From the NCBI GenBank assembly GCA_938008415.1, contig CALLKI010000010.1, positions 1 to 39,440 of the forward strand: a stretch of DNA of 39,440 nucleotides. The letters are read 5' to 3'. A model generated the notes under the pieces. The model was not told where the DNA came from, searched no databases, and worked only from the letters and a program-made list of their open reading frames with translations. Below, piece by piece: positions 19,602 through 28,232 of this stretch. The translations under genes and the position numbers were made by a program. The first letter of the stretch is position 1, and each line of letters begins with the position of its first letter. The DNA comes from an uncultured Luteimonas sp. (GTDB lineage Bacteria; Pseudomonadota; Gammaproteobacteria; Xanthomonadales; Xanthomonadaceae).

Positions 19602-20515
19602 GCCTGCCCGGGCCGCGCTTCCGGGTCCGCGCCGCCGACCCCGTGGGCGACCACGCCGCGTTCCGCCACGTGCGCGAGACGGTGTTCGTGCAGGAACAGG
19701 GCGTGCCGCGCGCGATCGAGGCCGATGCCCTCGACCCGGAATGCTTCCACGTCCTCGCCGAGGACGCGCAGGGCCGCCCGATCGGGACCGGCCGGGTCTC
19801 GCCGGAGCGCCGGATCGGGCGCATGGCCGTGCTGCCCGCCTGGCGCGGCCACGGCGTCGGTACCGCGATGCTGCTGGCCCTGGTCCGCCATGCCTGCGAC
19901 GCCGGCTGGCCCGACGTCTCCCTGCACTCGCAGGCAGGCGCCATCGGCTTCTACCGGCGCCTGGGCTTCGTCGCCACCGGCCCGCGCTTCATGGAGGCCG
20001 GCATCGAGCACCAGAGCATGCGCCTGCGCCTGGACCGGCCGATGCCGGTGGAGGACCGCCGGGCCGCCGTCATGGTGACGGCCTGCCTGGTCGCCGGGGC
20101 CCGCACCACGGTGTACGTGCGCAGCCGCGAACTCGACCCGGGCCTGTTCGACGCCCCCGAGGTCCTCGACGCCCTGCGCACCTTCGCCACCCGGGGCGGC
20201 CGTGACCGCCAGGTGCTGGTCCTGCTGCACGACGCCGGCGCCGTGCAGCGCGCGCACGCACCGCTGCTGGACCTGGCGCAGCGGCTGCCCAGCATGTTCG
20301 CGTTCCGCGAACTCGACGACCCGGCCGACCGCAACGACCCGTCCGCCATGGTCGCCACCGACGGTGGCGGCTACTACCACCGCCCGCTCGGCCACCGCTT
20401 CGACGGCGAATGGATGCCGTCCGGCAGGGCACGGGCCCGGCAATGGATCGAGGCGTTCAAGCCGGTCTGGGAACGCTCGCGCCCCTGCACCGGGCTGCGC
20501 GCGCTCGGGCTCTGA
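19598..20515 (+). CDS. GNAT N-acetyltransferase fused to a C-terminal domain of unknown function
   Basis: A 305-residue two-part protein. Residues about 1-147 are a GNAT fold of the ElaA/YjcF kind: FRHVRETVFVQEQGVP, then the acetyl-CoA binding motif IGRMAVLPAWRGHGVGTAML and FYRRLGFVATG. Residues about 155-305 are a separate domain (TTVYVRSRELDPGLFD, VLVLLHDAGAVQRAHAPLLDL, YYHRPLGHRFDGEW, FKPVWERSRPC) that I believe belongs to a domain of unknown function found attached to GNATs in this family of bacteria. The ATG overlaps the roxA stop (ATGA), so it is co-translated with roxA. The acetylated substrate is unknown; association with ribosome modification is a guess from position. Confidence 0.87.
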   Translation: MSLPGPRFRVRAADPVGDHAAFRHVRETVFVQEQGVPRAIEADALDPECFHVLAEDAQGRPIGTGRVSPERRIGRMAVLPAWRGHGVGTAMLLALVRHACDAGWPDVSLHSQAGAIGFYRRLGFVATGPRFMEAGIEHQSMRLRLDRPMPVEDRRAAVMVTACLVAGARTTVYVRSRELDPGLFDAPEVLDALRTFATRGGRDRQVLVLLHDAGAVQRAHAPLLDLAQRLPSMFAFRELDDPADRNDPSAMVATDGGGYYHRPLGHRFDGEWMPSGRARARQWIEAFKPVWERSRPCTGLRALGL

Positions 20516-20576
20516 ACGCCGCCGCAACCGCCCGTTTTCCGACCAAGGCATGATGCGTCGCGACAAGCGGGGGGGC

Positions 20577-20582
20577 TATACT
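20577..20582 (+). promoter_or_regulatory. -10-like TATACT upstream of sucA
   Basis: TATACT (5 of 6 to consensus) directly precedes an in-frame ATG at 20583. No convincing -35 lies 16-18 bases upstream. If used, transcription would start near 20590, after that ATG, which favours the downstream GTG at 20673 as the sucA start. Confidence 0.4.
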
Positions 20583-20672
20583 ATGAAGCCTTTGAAACCA
20601 GCCGCCTCCGCATCCGCGGAAATCCTTTCCGGATCAGACGCTTGCCCCTCACCCGACCCCGACAATCCTGAC

Positions 20673-23531
20673 GTGGACAGTCTCCTGAAGCAGTTCCTGC
20701 AGTCCTCCCAGCTCGGCGCCAACGCCGCCTACATCGAGGACCTCTACGAGCAGTACCTCGTTGACCCCGACAGCGTGGGGCCGAAATGGAAGGCCTGGTT
20801 CGACGGCTTCAAGGGCCGTGAGGCAGGCGACGTCCCCCATTCCGTGGTCATCGACGCCATCGCCCAGGCCGCCAGGGCCGCTCGCAAAGCCCCCGTCGCG
20901 GCGGCTGGCGACGACGTGGATTCCCGCAAGCAGGGCGCGGTCCTCAAGCTGATCACCGCCTACCGCTCGCGCGGCCACCTGCGCGCCCGCATCGACCCGC
21001 TCGGCCTGCTCGAGCAGCCGCCGGCGCCCGACCTCGAGCTCGGCTTCCACGGCCTGAGCGACGCCGACCTCGACCGCGAGTTCAGCACCGCCCCCGCGGG
21101 CGGCACCAGCACTTTCGGCGGCCCGGCGCGGATGCGCCTGCGCGACCTGCTCTCGATGCTGCGCGCCACCTACTGTGGCCCGATCGGCGCCGAGTTCATG
21201 CACATCCCGGACGCCGAGCAGCGCCGCTGGATGTACGAGCGCCTCGAGTCCGCCGCCGGCAACTTCGGCCGCAGCGCCGACGACAAGCGCCGCATCCTCG
21301 AGCGCCTGACCGCCGCCGAGGGCCTGGAGCGCTACCTGCACACCAAGTACGTCGGCCAGAAGCGCTTCTCGCTCGAGGGCGGCGACTCGCTGATCCCGCT
21401 GCTCGACACCCTGGTCCGCCGCGCCGGCGGCGACGGCGTCAAGGACATGGTGATCGGCATGGCCCACCGCGGCCGCCTCAACGTGCTGGTCAACACCCTG
21501 GGCAAGAACCCGCGCAAGCTGTTCGACGAGTTCGAGGGCCGCTTCGAGCACAACAGCAACGGCCGCCCGCACACCGGCGACGTGAAGTACCACATGGGCT
21601 TCTCCGCCGACATCGCCACCCCGGGTGGCCCGGTCCACCTGGCGCTGGCGTTCAACCCCTCGCACCTGGAGATCGTCGGCCCGGTGGTCGCCGGCAGCGC
21701 GCGCTCGCGCCAGCACCGCCGCGGCGACAAGGCCCGCAAGCAGGTCGTGCCCGTGCTGCTGCACGGCGACGCCGCCTTCGCCGGCCAGGGCGTGGTGATG
21801 GAGCTGTTCCAGATGTCGCAGGCGCGCGGCTTCGCGGTCGGCGGCACCGTGCACGTGGTCATCAACAACCAGATCGGCTTCACCACCAGCGACCGCCAGG
21901 ACGCGCGCTCCACGCTGTACTGCACCGACGTGGCCAAGATGGTCGCCGCGCCGGTGCTGCACGTGAACGCCGACGACCCCGAGGCCGTGGTGTTCTGCGC
22001 CGAGCTGGCCTTCGACTTCCGCCAGCGCTTCGGCAAGGACGTGGTCATCGACCTGGTCTGCTACCGCCGTCACGGCCACAACGAGGCCGACGAGCCGGCC
22101 GCGACCCAGCCGCTGATGTACCAGGTCATCCGCAGGCACAAGACCCCGCGCGAGCTCTACGCCGAGCGCCTGGTCGCCGAGGGCGTGGTCACCGCCGACG
22201 AGGCCAGGGCGATGGTGGATGCCTACCGCGACAAGCTCGACAGCGGCCAGGTGACCACCGAGCTGGCCGACCGCCAGTCCCGCGACCACGACCTCAGCGT
22301 CGACTGGCAGCCGTATCTGGCCGGCAGCCTCAAGGACCCGGTCGACACCCGGGTCGAGCGGTCCAGGCTGCAGGCGCTGGGCCAGCGCATCTGCGAGATC
22401 CCGGCCGGTTTCACGCTGCACCCGCGCGTGGCCAAGATCTACGAGGACCGCCGCAGGATGGCGGCCGGCGAGCTGCCTGCGGACTGGGGCTTCGCCGAGA
22501 CCCTCGCCTACGCCACCCTGCTCGAGGAAGGCAGGAAGCTGCGCCTGGTCGGCCAGGATTCCGGCCGCGGCACCTTCTTCCACCGCCACGCCGTGCTGCA
22601 CGACCAGAAGTCCGACCGCGACTTCATCCCGCTGCAGACGCTGGTGAAGAACCCCGAGGACGTCACCATCATCGACTCGCTGCTCAGCGAGGAGGCGGTG
22701 ATGGCGTTCGAGTACGGCTACGCCACGTCGGAACCGGGCACGCTGGACATCTGGGAAGCACAGTTCGGCGACTTCGCCAACGGCGCCCAGGTGGTCATCG
22801 ACCAGTTCATCTCGTCCGGCGAGGCGAAGTGGGAGCGCCTGTGCGGCCTGGTGCTGTACCTGCCGCACGGCTACGAGGGCCAGGGCCCCGAGCACAGCTC
22901 CGCGCGACTGGAGCGCTACCTGCAACTGTGCGCGCTCGAGAACATGCTGGTCTGCGTGCCGACCACCCCGGCCCAGGCGTTCCACATGATCCGCCGCCAG
23001 ATGCTGATGAAGACGCGCAAGCCGCTGGTGGTGATGACGCCGAAGTCGCTGCTGCGCCACAGGCTGGCGGTGTCCACGCTCGACGAGCTGGCCGACGGCT
23101 CGTTCCAGCACCTGATCGCCGATGCCAGCGTCGACCCGAAGAAGGTCCGCCGGGTCGTGATCTGCGCGGGCAAAGTCTACTACGACCTGCTGGAGGAGGC
23201 GCAGAAGCAGGGCATCACCGACGTGGCCCTGGTGCGCGTCGAGCAGCTCTACCCGTTCCCGCGCGACCTGCTGAAGGCCGAGCTCAAGCGCCTGTCGAAG
23301 GCGAAGGAAGTGGTGTGGTGCCAGGAGGAGCCGCAGAACCAGGGCGCCTGGTACCAGATCAAGCACCACTTCGAGTACTGCCTGGCCGAGGGCCAGAAGC
23401 TGTACTACGCCGGCCGCGTCCGCTCGCCCTCGCCCGCCGTCGGCCATTACAACGACCACGTCGCCGAACAGCAGCAGCTGATCGCCGACGCGCTGGTCAA
23501 CCCGCTGAACGGCAACGTCGCCGCCGAATAA
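20673..23531 (+). CDS. sucA: 2-oxoglutarate dehydrogenase E1 component
   Basis: A 952-residue thiamine-diphosphate enzyme that decarboxylates 2-oxoglutarate and transfers succinyl to the lipoyl group of SucB. Family landmarks are the E2-binding N-terminus (LLKQFLQSSQL, AAYIEDLYEQYLVDPDSV), the first catalytic segment VIGMAHRGRLNVLVNTLGK, GDAAFAGQGVVMELFQMS, the HGHNEADEPAATQP block and the C-terminal LLYPFPRD-like segment (VEQLYPFPRDLL). I chose the GTG at 20673 because homologues begin at this point (Met/Val-Asp-x-Leu-Leu-Lys-Gln). An in-frame ATG at 20583 would add 30 residues of low-complexity leader. The GTG lacks a clear Shine-Dalgarno. First gene of sucA-sucB-lpd, 33 bases before sucB. 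Confidence 0.94.
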   Translation: MDSLLKQFLQSSQLGANAAYIEDLYEQYLVDPDSVGPKWKAWFDGFKGREAGDVPHSVVIDAIAQAARAARKAPVAAAGDDVDSRKQGAVLKLITAYRSRGHLRARIDPLGLLEQPPAPDLELGFHGLSDADLDREFSTAPAGGTSTFGGPARMRLRDLLSMLRATYCGPIGAEFMHIPDAEQRRWMYERLESAAGNFGRSADDKRRILERLTAAEGLERYLHTKYVGQKRFSLEGGDSLIPLLDTLVRRAGGDGVKDMVIGMAHRGRLNVLVNTLGKNPRKLFDEFEGRFEHNSNGRPHTGDVKYHMGFSADIATPGGPVHLALAFNPSHLEIVGPVVAGSARSRQHRRGDKARKQVVPVLLHGDAAFAGQGVVMELFQMSQARGFAVGGTVHVVINNQIGFTTSDRQDARSTLYCTDVAKMVAAPVLHVNADDPEAVVFCAELAFDFRQRFGKDVVIDLVCYRRHGHNEADEPAATQPLMYQVIRRHKTPRELYAERLVAEGVVTADEARAMVDAYRDKLDSGQVTTELADRQSRDHDLSVDWQPYLAGSLKDPVDTRVERSRLQALGQRICEIPAGFTLHPRVAKIYEDRRRMAAGELPADWGFAETLAYATLLEEGRKLRLVGQDSGRGTFFHRHAVLHDQKSDRDFIPLQTLVKNPEDVTIIDSLLSEEAVMAFEYGYATSEPGTLDIWEAQFGDFANGAQVVIDQFISSGEAKWERLCGLVLYLPHGYEGQGPEHSSARLERYLQLCALENMLVCVPTTPAQAFHMIRRQMLMKTRKPLVVMTPKSLLRHRLAVSTLDELADGSFQHLIADASVDPKKVRRVVICAGKVYYDLLEEAQKQGITDVALVRVEQLYPFPRDLLKAELKRLSKAKEVVWCQEEPQNQGAWYQIKHHFEYCLAEGQKLYYAGRVRSPSPAVGHYNDHVAEQQQLIADALVNPLNGNVAAE

Positions 23532-23564
23532 CCGCATCCCACGCCGTCTTCCAGGAAGCCAACA

Positions 23565-24803
23565 ATGGCCACTGAAATCAAAGTCCCCGTCCTTCCCGAA
23601 TCCGTCTCCGACGCCACCATCGCCACCTGGCACAAGAAGCCGGGCGACGCGGTCAGGCGCGACGAGAACCTCGTCGACCTCGAGACCGACAAGGTCGTGC
23701 TCGAGGTGCCCTCCACCGTCGACGGCGTGCTCAAGGAGATCCGCTTCAAGGAAGGCGACACCGTGACCAGCTCGCAGGTGATCGCGGTGATCGAGGAAGG
23801 CGCGGTCGCCGAGGCGCCCGCGGCCGTGGAGAAGAAGGCGGAGGAGAAGACGCAGCCGGCCGCCGGCGCCCAGGAAGTGCAGCCGCGCGCGGAAGCCGCC
23901 AGGGCCGACGCGAAGGCGCCCGCCTCCACCAGGCCGGCCCCGGTGTCCGGCGTGGACGAACTGCCGCCCGGCGCACGCTTCACCGCCGTCACCCAGGGCA
24001 TCGACCCGTCCCAGGTGCCGGGCACCGGCCGCCGCGGCGCGGTGACCAAGGAGGACCTGGTCAACTACGCCGCCGGCCGCATCGGCCCGGTCGCGGCCAG
24101 CGCGCGCCCCGAGGAGCGCGTGCCGATGACCCGCATCCGCAAGCGCATCGCTGAGCGGATGATGCAGTCGAAGAACTCGATCGCCATGCTGACCTCGTTC
24201 AACGAGGTCAATCTCGGCAAGGTCATGGCGCTGCGCAAGGAACTGGGCGAGCAGTTCCAGAAGGAACACGGCGTGCGCCTCGGCTTCATGAGCTTCTTCG
24301 CCAAGGCCGCGGCCAACGCCCTGCTGCGCCACCCGATCATCAACGCCTCGGTGGATGGTGACGACATCATTTACCACGGCTACGTCGACATCTCGGTCGC
24401 CGTCGCCACCGACAAGGGCCTGGTCACGCCGGTGCTGCGCAACGTCGAGCGCATGTCCTTCGCCGAGGTCGAGAAGGGCATCGCCGACTTCGCCACCCAG
24501 GCGCGCGAGGGCAGCCTCAAGCTCGAGGACCTGCAGGGCGGCACCTTCACCATCACCAACGGCGGCACCTTCGGCTCGCTGATGTCCACCCCGATCGTGA
24601 ACCCGCCGCAGAGCGCGATCCTGGGCATGCACGCGATCAAGGAGCGCCCGGTCGCCGAGAACGGCCAGGTCGTGATCGCGCCGATGATGTACATCGCGCT
24701 GTCCTACGACCACCGGATCATCGACGGCAAGGACGCGGTGCTGTTCCTGGTCGACATCAAGAACCAGCTCGAGAACCCCGGCCGCCTGCTGCTGGGTCTG
24801 TAA
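23565..24803 (+). CDS. sucB: 2-oxoglutarate dehydrogenase E2, dihydrolipoyl succinyltransferase
   Basis: A 412-residue E2 core subunit that carries succinyl from SucA to CoA. One N-terminal lipoyl domain (about 1-78) has the lipoylated Lys43 in LETDKVVLEVPS. An Ala/Pro/Glu-rich linker (about 80-130) leads to the peripheral-subunit-binding domain (about 135-170, GIDPSQVPGTGRRGAVTKEDLV), and the catalytic domain (about 180-412) ends with the active-site histidine block YDHRIIDGKDAVLFL. AGGAAG lies upstream of the ATG. It is the second gene of the operon; the spacer to lpd contains a palindromic repeat. Confidence 0.96.
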   Translation: MATEIKVPVLPESVSDATIATWHKKPGDAVRRDENLVDLETDKVVLEVPSTVDGVLKEIRFKEGDTVTSSQVIAVIEEGAVAEAPAAVEKKAEEKTQPAAGAQEVQPRAEAARADAKAPASTRPAPVSGVDELPPGARFTAVTQGIDPSQVPGTGRRGAVTKEDLVNYAAGRIGPVAASARPEERVPMTRIRKRIAERMMQSKNSIAMLTSFNEVNLGKVMALRKELGEQFQKEHGVRLGFMSFFAKAAANALLRHPIINASVDGDDIIYHGYVDISVAVATDKGLVTPVLRNVERMSFAEVEKGIADFATQAREGSLKLEDLQGGTFTITNGGTFGSLMSTPIVNPPQSAILGMHAIKERPVAENGQVVIAPMMYIALSYDHRIIDGKDAVLFLVDIKNQLENPGRLLLGL

Positions 24804-24812
24804 CCAACCCGC

Positions 24813-24897
24813 TCCCCCGGCCCCGGGGGAATGCCTGGACGGGGGCAGGCCGACTGTCCCCATCCGCCCTCCGGGATCCTTCCCCCTCGCGGGAAGG
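24813..24897 (-). repeat. Dispersed palindromic repeat in the sucB-lpd spacer
   Basis: An 85-base element, opposite in orientation to the copy inside metH. On the plus strand it starts with TCCCCCGG/CCGGGGGA (24813-24830, 8-bp stem) and ends with CCTTCCC/GGGAAGG (24878-24897, 7-bp stem). The shared core, read on the minus strand, is CCCGGAGGGCGGATGGGG. It ends 20 bases before the lpd start and may act as an mRNA-stabilising hairpin pair that sets lpd level relative to sucAB. Confidence 0.85.
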
Positions 24898-24917
24898 ACA
24901 TCAGCGAAGGAACAGAC

Positions 24918-26354
24918 ATGGCTGAACAATTCGACGTCGTCGTCATCGGTGCCGGCCCCGCCGGCTATCACGCCGCCATCCGTGCCGCGCAGCTGGGCAT
25001 GAAGGTCGCCTGCGTGGACGCCGCGCTCGGCAAGGACGGCAAGCCCGCCCTCGGCGGCACGTGCCTGCGCGTCGGCTGCATCCCGTCCAAGGCCCTGCTC
25101 GACTCCTCGCACCAGTACCACAACCTGGTGCACTCCTTCGAGCAGCACGGGATCAGCGTCAAGGACGCGAAGATGGACGTGCCGAAGATGATCGCCCGCA
25201 AGGACGCGATCGTGAAGCAGTTCACGGGCGGCATCGCCATGCTGTTCAAGGCCAACAAGGTCACCCCGTACTACGGCTTCGCCACCCTGCACCCCGGCCG
25301 CGTGGTCAAGGTGAAGCAGCATGACGGCAGCGAGGTCGAGCTGGCCGGCACCAACGTCATCATCGCCGCCGGCTCGGAGTCCATCGAGCTGCCGTTCGCG
25401 AAGTTCGACGGCGAATACATCGTCGACAACGTCGGCGCGCTGGATTTCACGGAGGTGCCGAAGCGGCTGGCGGTGATCGGCGCCGGCGTGATCGGCCTGG
25501 AGCTGGGCAGCGTGTGGCGCCGCCTTGGCGCCGAGGTCACCATCCTCGAGGCCCTGCCCGACTTCCTGCCGGCCGCGGACGCCGAGGTCTCGAAGCTGGC
25601 CGCGCGCGAGTTCAAGAAGCAGGGCCTGGACATCCAGCTTGGCGCCAAGGTCAGCAAGGCCGAGGTCACCGGCAAGGGCAAGAAGAAGGAAGTCACCATC
25701 ACCTACGCCGGCAAGGACGGCGAGAAGACCCTGGTGGTGGACAGGCTGCTCGTGGCCGTGGGCCGCCGCGCCGCCACGAAGGGCCTGCTGGCCGAAGGCA
25801 CCGGCGTGCAGCTCAACGAGCGGGGCCAGATCGTGGTGGACGAGCACTGCCATACCGGCGTGGACGGCGTCTGGGCGATCGGCGACTGCGTGCGCGGCCC
25901 GATGCTGGCGCACAAGGGCTTCGAGGAAGGCATCGCCGTGGCCGAACTGATCGCCGGCCTGCCGGGCCACGTCAATTTCGAGACCATCCCGTACGTCATC
26001 TACACCTCGCCCGAGATCGCCTGGGTCGGCAGGACCGAGCAGCAGCTCAAGGCCGAGGGCGTGCCGTACAAGGCCGGTACCTTCCCGTTCGCCGCCGTCG
26101 GCCGCGCCGTGGCCATGGCCGAGCCGGTCGGCTTCGTCAAGGTGCTGGCGCATGCCGAGACCGACCGCGTGCTGGGCCTGCACCTGATCGGCCCGAACGC
26201 GTCCGAGCTGGTGCACGAGGGCGTGCTGACCATGGAGTTCCGCGGCAGCGCCGACGACCTTGCGCGGATCTGCCATGCCCACCCGAGCCTGTCCGAGGCC
26301 ATCCACGACGCCGCGATGGCCGTCGACAAGCGCTCGATCCACAAGGCCAACTGA
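24918..26354 (+). CDS. lpdA: Dihydrolipoyl dehydrogenase (E3)
   Basis: A 478-residue FAD flavoprotein that reoxidises the dihydrolipoyl group of SucB with NAD. It starts with the FAD-binding VVVIGAGPAGYHAAI, the redox-active disulfide pair Cys49/Cys54 is in GGTCLRVGCIPSKALL, the NAD fold has VIGAGVIGLELGSVW, a second FAD contact is GVWAIGDCV, and the C-terminal dimer interface has the catalytic His-Glu pair in HAHPSLSEAIHDA. The ATG at 24918 has AAGGA upstream; an open frame continues upstream only because it reads through the repeat. As the last gene of the operon it may also serve pyruvate dehydrogenase. Confidence 0.96.
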   Translation: MAEQFDVVVIGAGPAGYHAAIRAAQLGMKVACVDAALGKDGKPALGGTCLRVGCIPSKALLDSSHQYHNLVHSFEQHGISVKDAKMDVPKMIARKDAIVKQFTGGIAMLFKANKVTPYYGFATLHPGRVVKVKQHDGSEVELAGTNVIIAAGSESIELPFAKFDGEYIVDNVGALDFTEVPKRLAVIGAGVIGLELGSVWRRLGAEVTILEALPDFLPAADAEVSKLAAREFKKQGLDIQLGAKVSKAEVTGKGKKKEVTITYAGKDGEKTLVVDRLLVAVGRRAATKGLLAEGTGVQLNERGQIVVDEHCHTGVDGVWAIGDCVRGPMLAHKGFEEGIAVAELIAGLPGHVNFETIPYVIYTSPEIAWVGRTEQQLKAEGVPYKAGTFPFAAVGRAVAMAEPVGFVKVLAHAETDRVLGLHLIGPNASELVHEGVLTMEFRGSADDLARICHAHPSLSEAIHDAAMAVDKRSIHKAN

Positions 26355-26369
26355 GCCGCGCGCCCCTCC

Positions 26370-26400
26370 CGGAAGGCTCCGCCCCAGGCGGAGCCTTCCG
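26370..26400 (+). terminator. Strong hairpin terminator after lpd
   Basis: A perfect 14-bp stem (CGGAAGGCTCCGCC paired with GGCGGAGCCTTCCG) with a 3-base loop CCA, 16 bases after the lpd stop and followed by CGTTTC. The short T run suits a rho-independent terminator of the 2-oxoglutarate dehydrogenase operon. Confidence 0.8.
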
Positions 26401-26423
26401 CGTTTCAGACAGGAATTCCCAGG

Positions 26424-27017
26424 ATGAAGTCGATCTGCGTCTATTGCGGTTCCAACCGGGGCACGAAGCCGATCTACACCGAGCGTGCGGCGGCGCTGGG
26501 CGCCCGCATCGCCCTGGAAGGGCTGCGGCTGGTCTATGGCGGCGGCAACGTCGGCCTGATGGGGATCGTCGCCGACGCCGTGCTCGAGGCCGGCGGCGAG
26601 GTCATCGGCGTGATCCCGCAGCACCTGGTGGACTGGGAGGTCGCGCACCGCGGTGTCACCAAGCTCGAGGTCGTCGGGACCATGCACGAGCGCAAGGCAC
26701 GCATGTTCGACCTGTCCGACGCGTTCGTCGCCCTGCCCGGCGGATTCGGCACCATGGAGGAGATCTTCGAGATGCTCACCTGGCGCCAGCTGGGCATCAG
26801 CAACAAGCCGTGCGCCTTCCTCGACGCCGGCGGTTTCTACCAGCCGCTGATCGGCATGATCGACCGTATGGTCGAGGAGCGGTTCCTGCATCCGGACCAG
26901 CGCCGCGACCTGTGGTGCGGCGAGGACATCGACGCGATGTTCGCCTGGATGCGCGACTACACGCCGGCCAATGCCGGCAAGTGGATCGACGAGAAGCGCC
27001 GGGGCATGATGCGCTGA
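26424..27017 (+). CDS. LOG family protein (nucleoside 5'-monophosphate phosphoribohydrolase-like)
   Basis: A 197-residue Rossmann-fold protein of the LOG/TIGR00730 family, whose characterised members cleave the ribose phosphate from cytokinin nucleotides or AMP-like nucleotides. The opening SICVYCGSNRG, the loop LVYGGGNVGLMG and the signature LPGGFGTMEEIFEM (PGGxGTxxE, holding the catalytic residues) are intact, and the length is that of the short type. The true substrate in bacteria is often unknown, so cytokinin activation should not be assumed. It stands alone behind the lpd terminator. Confidence 0.92.
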   Translation: MKSICVYCGSNRGTKPIYTERAAALGARIALEGLRLVYGGGNVGLMGIVADAVLEAGGEVIGVIPQHLVDWEVAHRGVTKLEVVGTMHERKARMFDLSDAFVALPGGFGTMEEIFEMLTWRQLGISNKPCAFLDAGGFYQPLIGMIDRMVEERFLHPDQRRDLWCGEDIDAMFAWMRDYTPANAGKWIDEKRRGMMR

Positions 27018-27031
27018 AGACCGCGCGCGGG

Positions 27032-27048
27032 GCCGGGCGCCGCCCGGC
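27032..27048 (+). other. Compact GC inverted repeat after the LOG gene
   Basis: GCCGGGCG (27032-27039) and CGCCCGGC (27041-27048) around a single C, 14 bases after the stop. Without a T tract it is only a weak terminator candidate. The rest of the 156-base spacer holds TATCAT (27118-27123) with CTGCCC 17 bases upstream, a poor promoter match for the next gene. Confidence 0.3.
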
Positions 27049-27173
27049 GCGCAGGCCACCGTGGGCATGGCGGGGCGCACGCCGGCCCCGAGGGCTGCCC
27101 TGCCCGTCCGGCGCGGCTATCATCGGTCGCCACAGCGATGCGCGCCCGCGCGGCGCACCGGATGGAGACCGCG

Positions 27174-28166
27174 ATGACGATTCCCGCACGCTTCGACGCC
27201 TTCCGCATCCACAACGACGAGGCTGGCTACCGCAGTGGCATCGAGCCACTGTCGCTCGACGACCTGTCCCAGGGCGAGATCGTGGTCAAGGTCGTCCACT
27301 CCTCGGTCAACTACAAGGACGCGCTGGCCGGCACCGGCAGGGGCAAGATCCTGCGCCGGTTCCCCCTGGTCGGCGGCATCGACCTCGCCGGCCACGTGGT
27401 GGCCTCGACCGATTCCCGGTTCCGCGAGGGCGATGCCGTGCTGGTCACCGGCTGCGGCCTGAGCGAGACCCGCGACGGCGGCTACGCCGGATACGCGAGG
27501 ATCGAGGCGAAGTGGGCCATTCCCCTGCCCGCCGGCCTGACCCTGCGCGAGAGCATGATCCTGGGCACGGCCGGGTTCACCGCGGCGCTGGCCCTGCTGC
27601 GCATGACCGAGAACCGGCAGACGCCGGAACTGGGACCCCTGGCCGTCACCGGCGCGACCGGCGGCGTCGGTTCGCTGGCGGTGGACATCTTCAGCAGTGC
27701 CGGCTACGAGGTGCACGCGATCAGCGGCAAGCCGGAACATGCCGATTACCTGCGTTCCCTCGGCGCGAAGGAGGTGCTGGGCCGCGAGGTGCTGTCCACC
27801 ACCCGGCCGATGGAATCGGCGCGCTTCGGCGGCGGGCTCGACAACGTCGGCGGCACCATGCTCGCCAGCCTGCTGGCCCAGACCGCGCCCTACGGCAACG
27901 TCGCCAGCGCCGGGCTCGCCTCCTCGCCGGAACTGCACGCGACGGTGATGCCCTTCATCATCCGCGGCGTCTCGCTGCTGGGCGTGGCCTCGGCCGGGAC
28001 CGCGCGCGACATCCGCGAGGAAGTGTGGCGCCGGCTGGCCAGCGACTGGAAGCCGCGCCACCTCGACCGCATCTGCACCCGCGAGGTGAACCTGCACCAG
28101 TTGCCCGAAGTGTTCGAACGGATGCTGGCGGGAGGCTCGCTCGGGCGGACGCTGGTCACGGTTTGA
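27174..28166 (+). CDS. YhdH/AcuI-type NADPH-dependent quinone oxidoreductase / acryloyl-CoA reductase
   Basis: A 330-residue zinc-independent medium-chain dehydrogenase/reductase of the YhdH/YhfP family. AcuI members reduce acryloyl-CoA to propionyl-CoA and protect against acrylate. The catalytic-domain start VVHSSVNYKDALAGTG, the VGGIDLAGHVV strand, the nucleotide-binding glycine motif VTGATGGVGSLAVDIF and the late FGGGLDNVGGTML block fit the family. There are no structural zinc cysteines. Start at ATG 27174 has GGAG eight bases upstream; ATGs at 27162 and 27138 are in frame but precede the conserved region. Distinction between acryloyl-CoA reductase and generic quinone reductase is not possible here. 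Confidence 0.9.
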   Translation: MTIPARFDAFRIHNDEAGYRSGIEPLSLDDLSQGEIVVKVVHSSVNYKDALAGTGRGKILRRFPLVGGIDLAGHVVASTDSRFREGDAVLVTGCGLSETRDGGYAGYARIEAKWAIPLPAGLTLRESMILGTAGFTAALALLRMTENRQTPELGPLAVTGATGGVGSLAVDIFSSAGYEVHAISGKPEHADYLRSLGAKEVLGREVLSTTRPMESARFGGGLDNVGGTMLASLLAQTAPYGNVASAGLASSPELHATVMPFIIRGVSLLGVASAGTARDIREEVWRRLASDWKPRHLDRICTREVNLHQLPEVFERMLAGGSLGRTLVTV

Positions 28167-28232
28167 ACACGCTCCGCCTTGCGCCCCCCCCACCGCATCG
28201 GGAACAATCCGGGAGTCTGAATGGGGATTCCC

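Noticed and set aside
20649..27080. Very long open frame on the minus strand across sucA-sucB-lpd and the LOG gene
   Set aside because: High-GC third-position bias keeps the antisense frame open. The translation is low-complexity (rich in Ala, Gly, His, Val, Asp, Leu) and matches no family, while the plus strand holds well-known genes.
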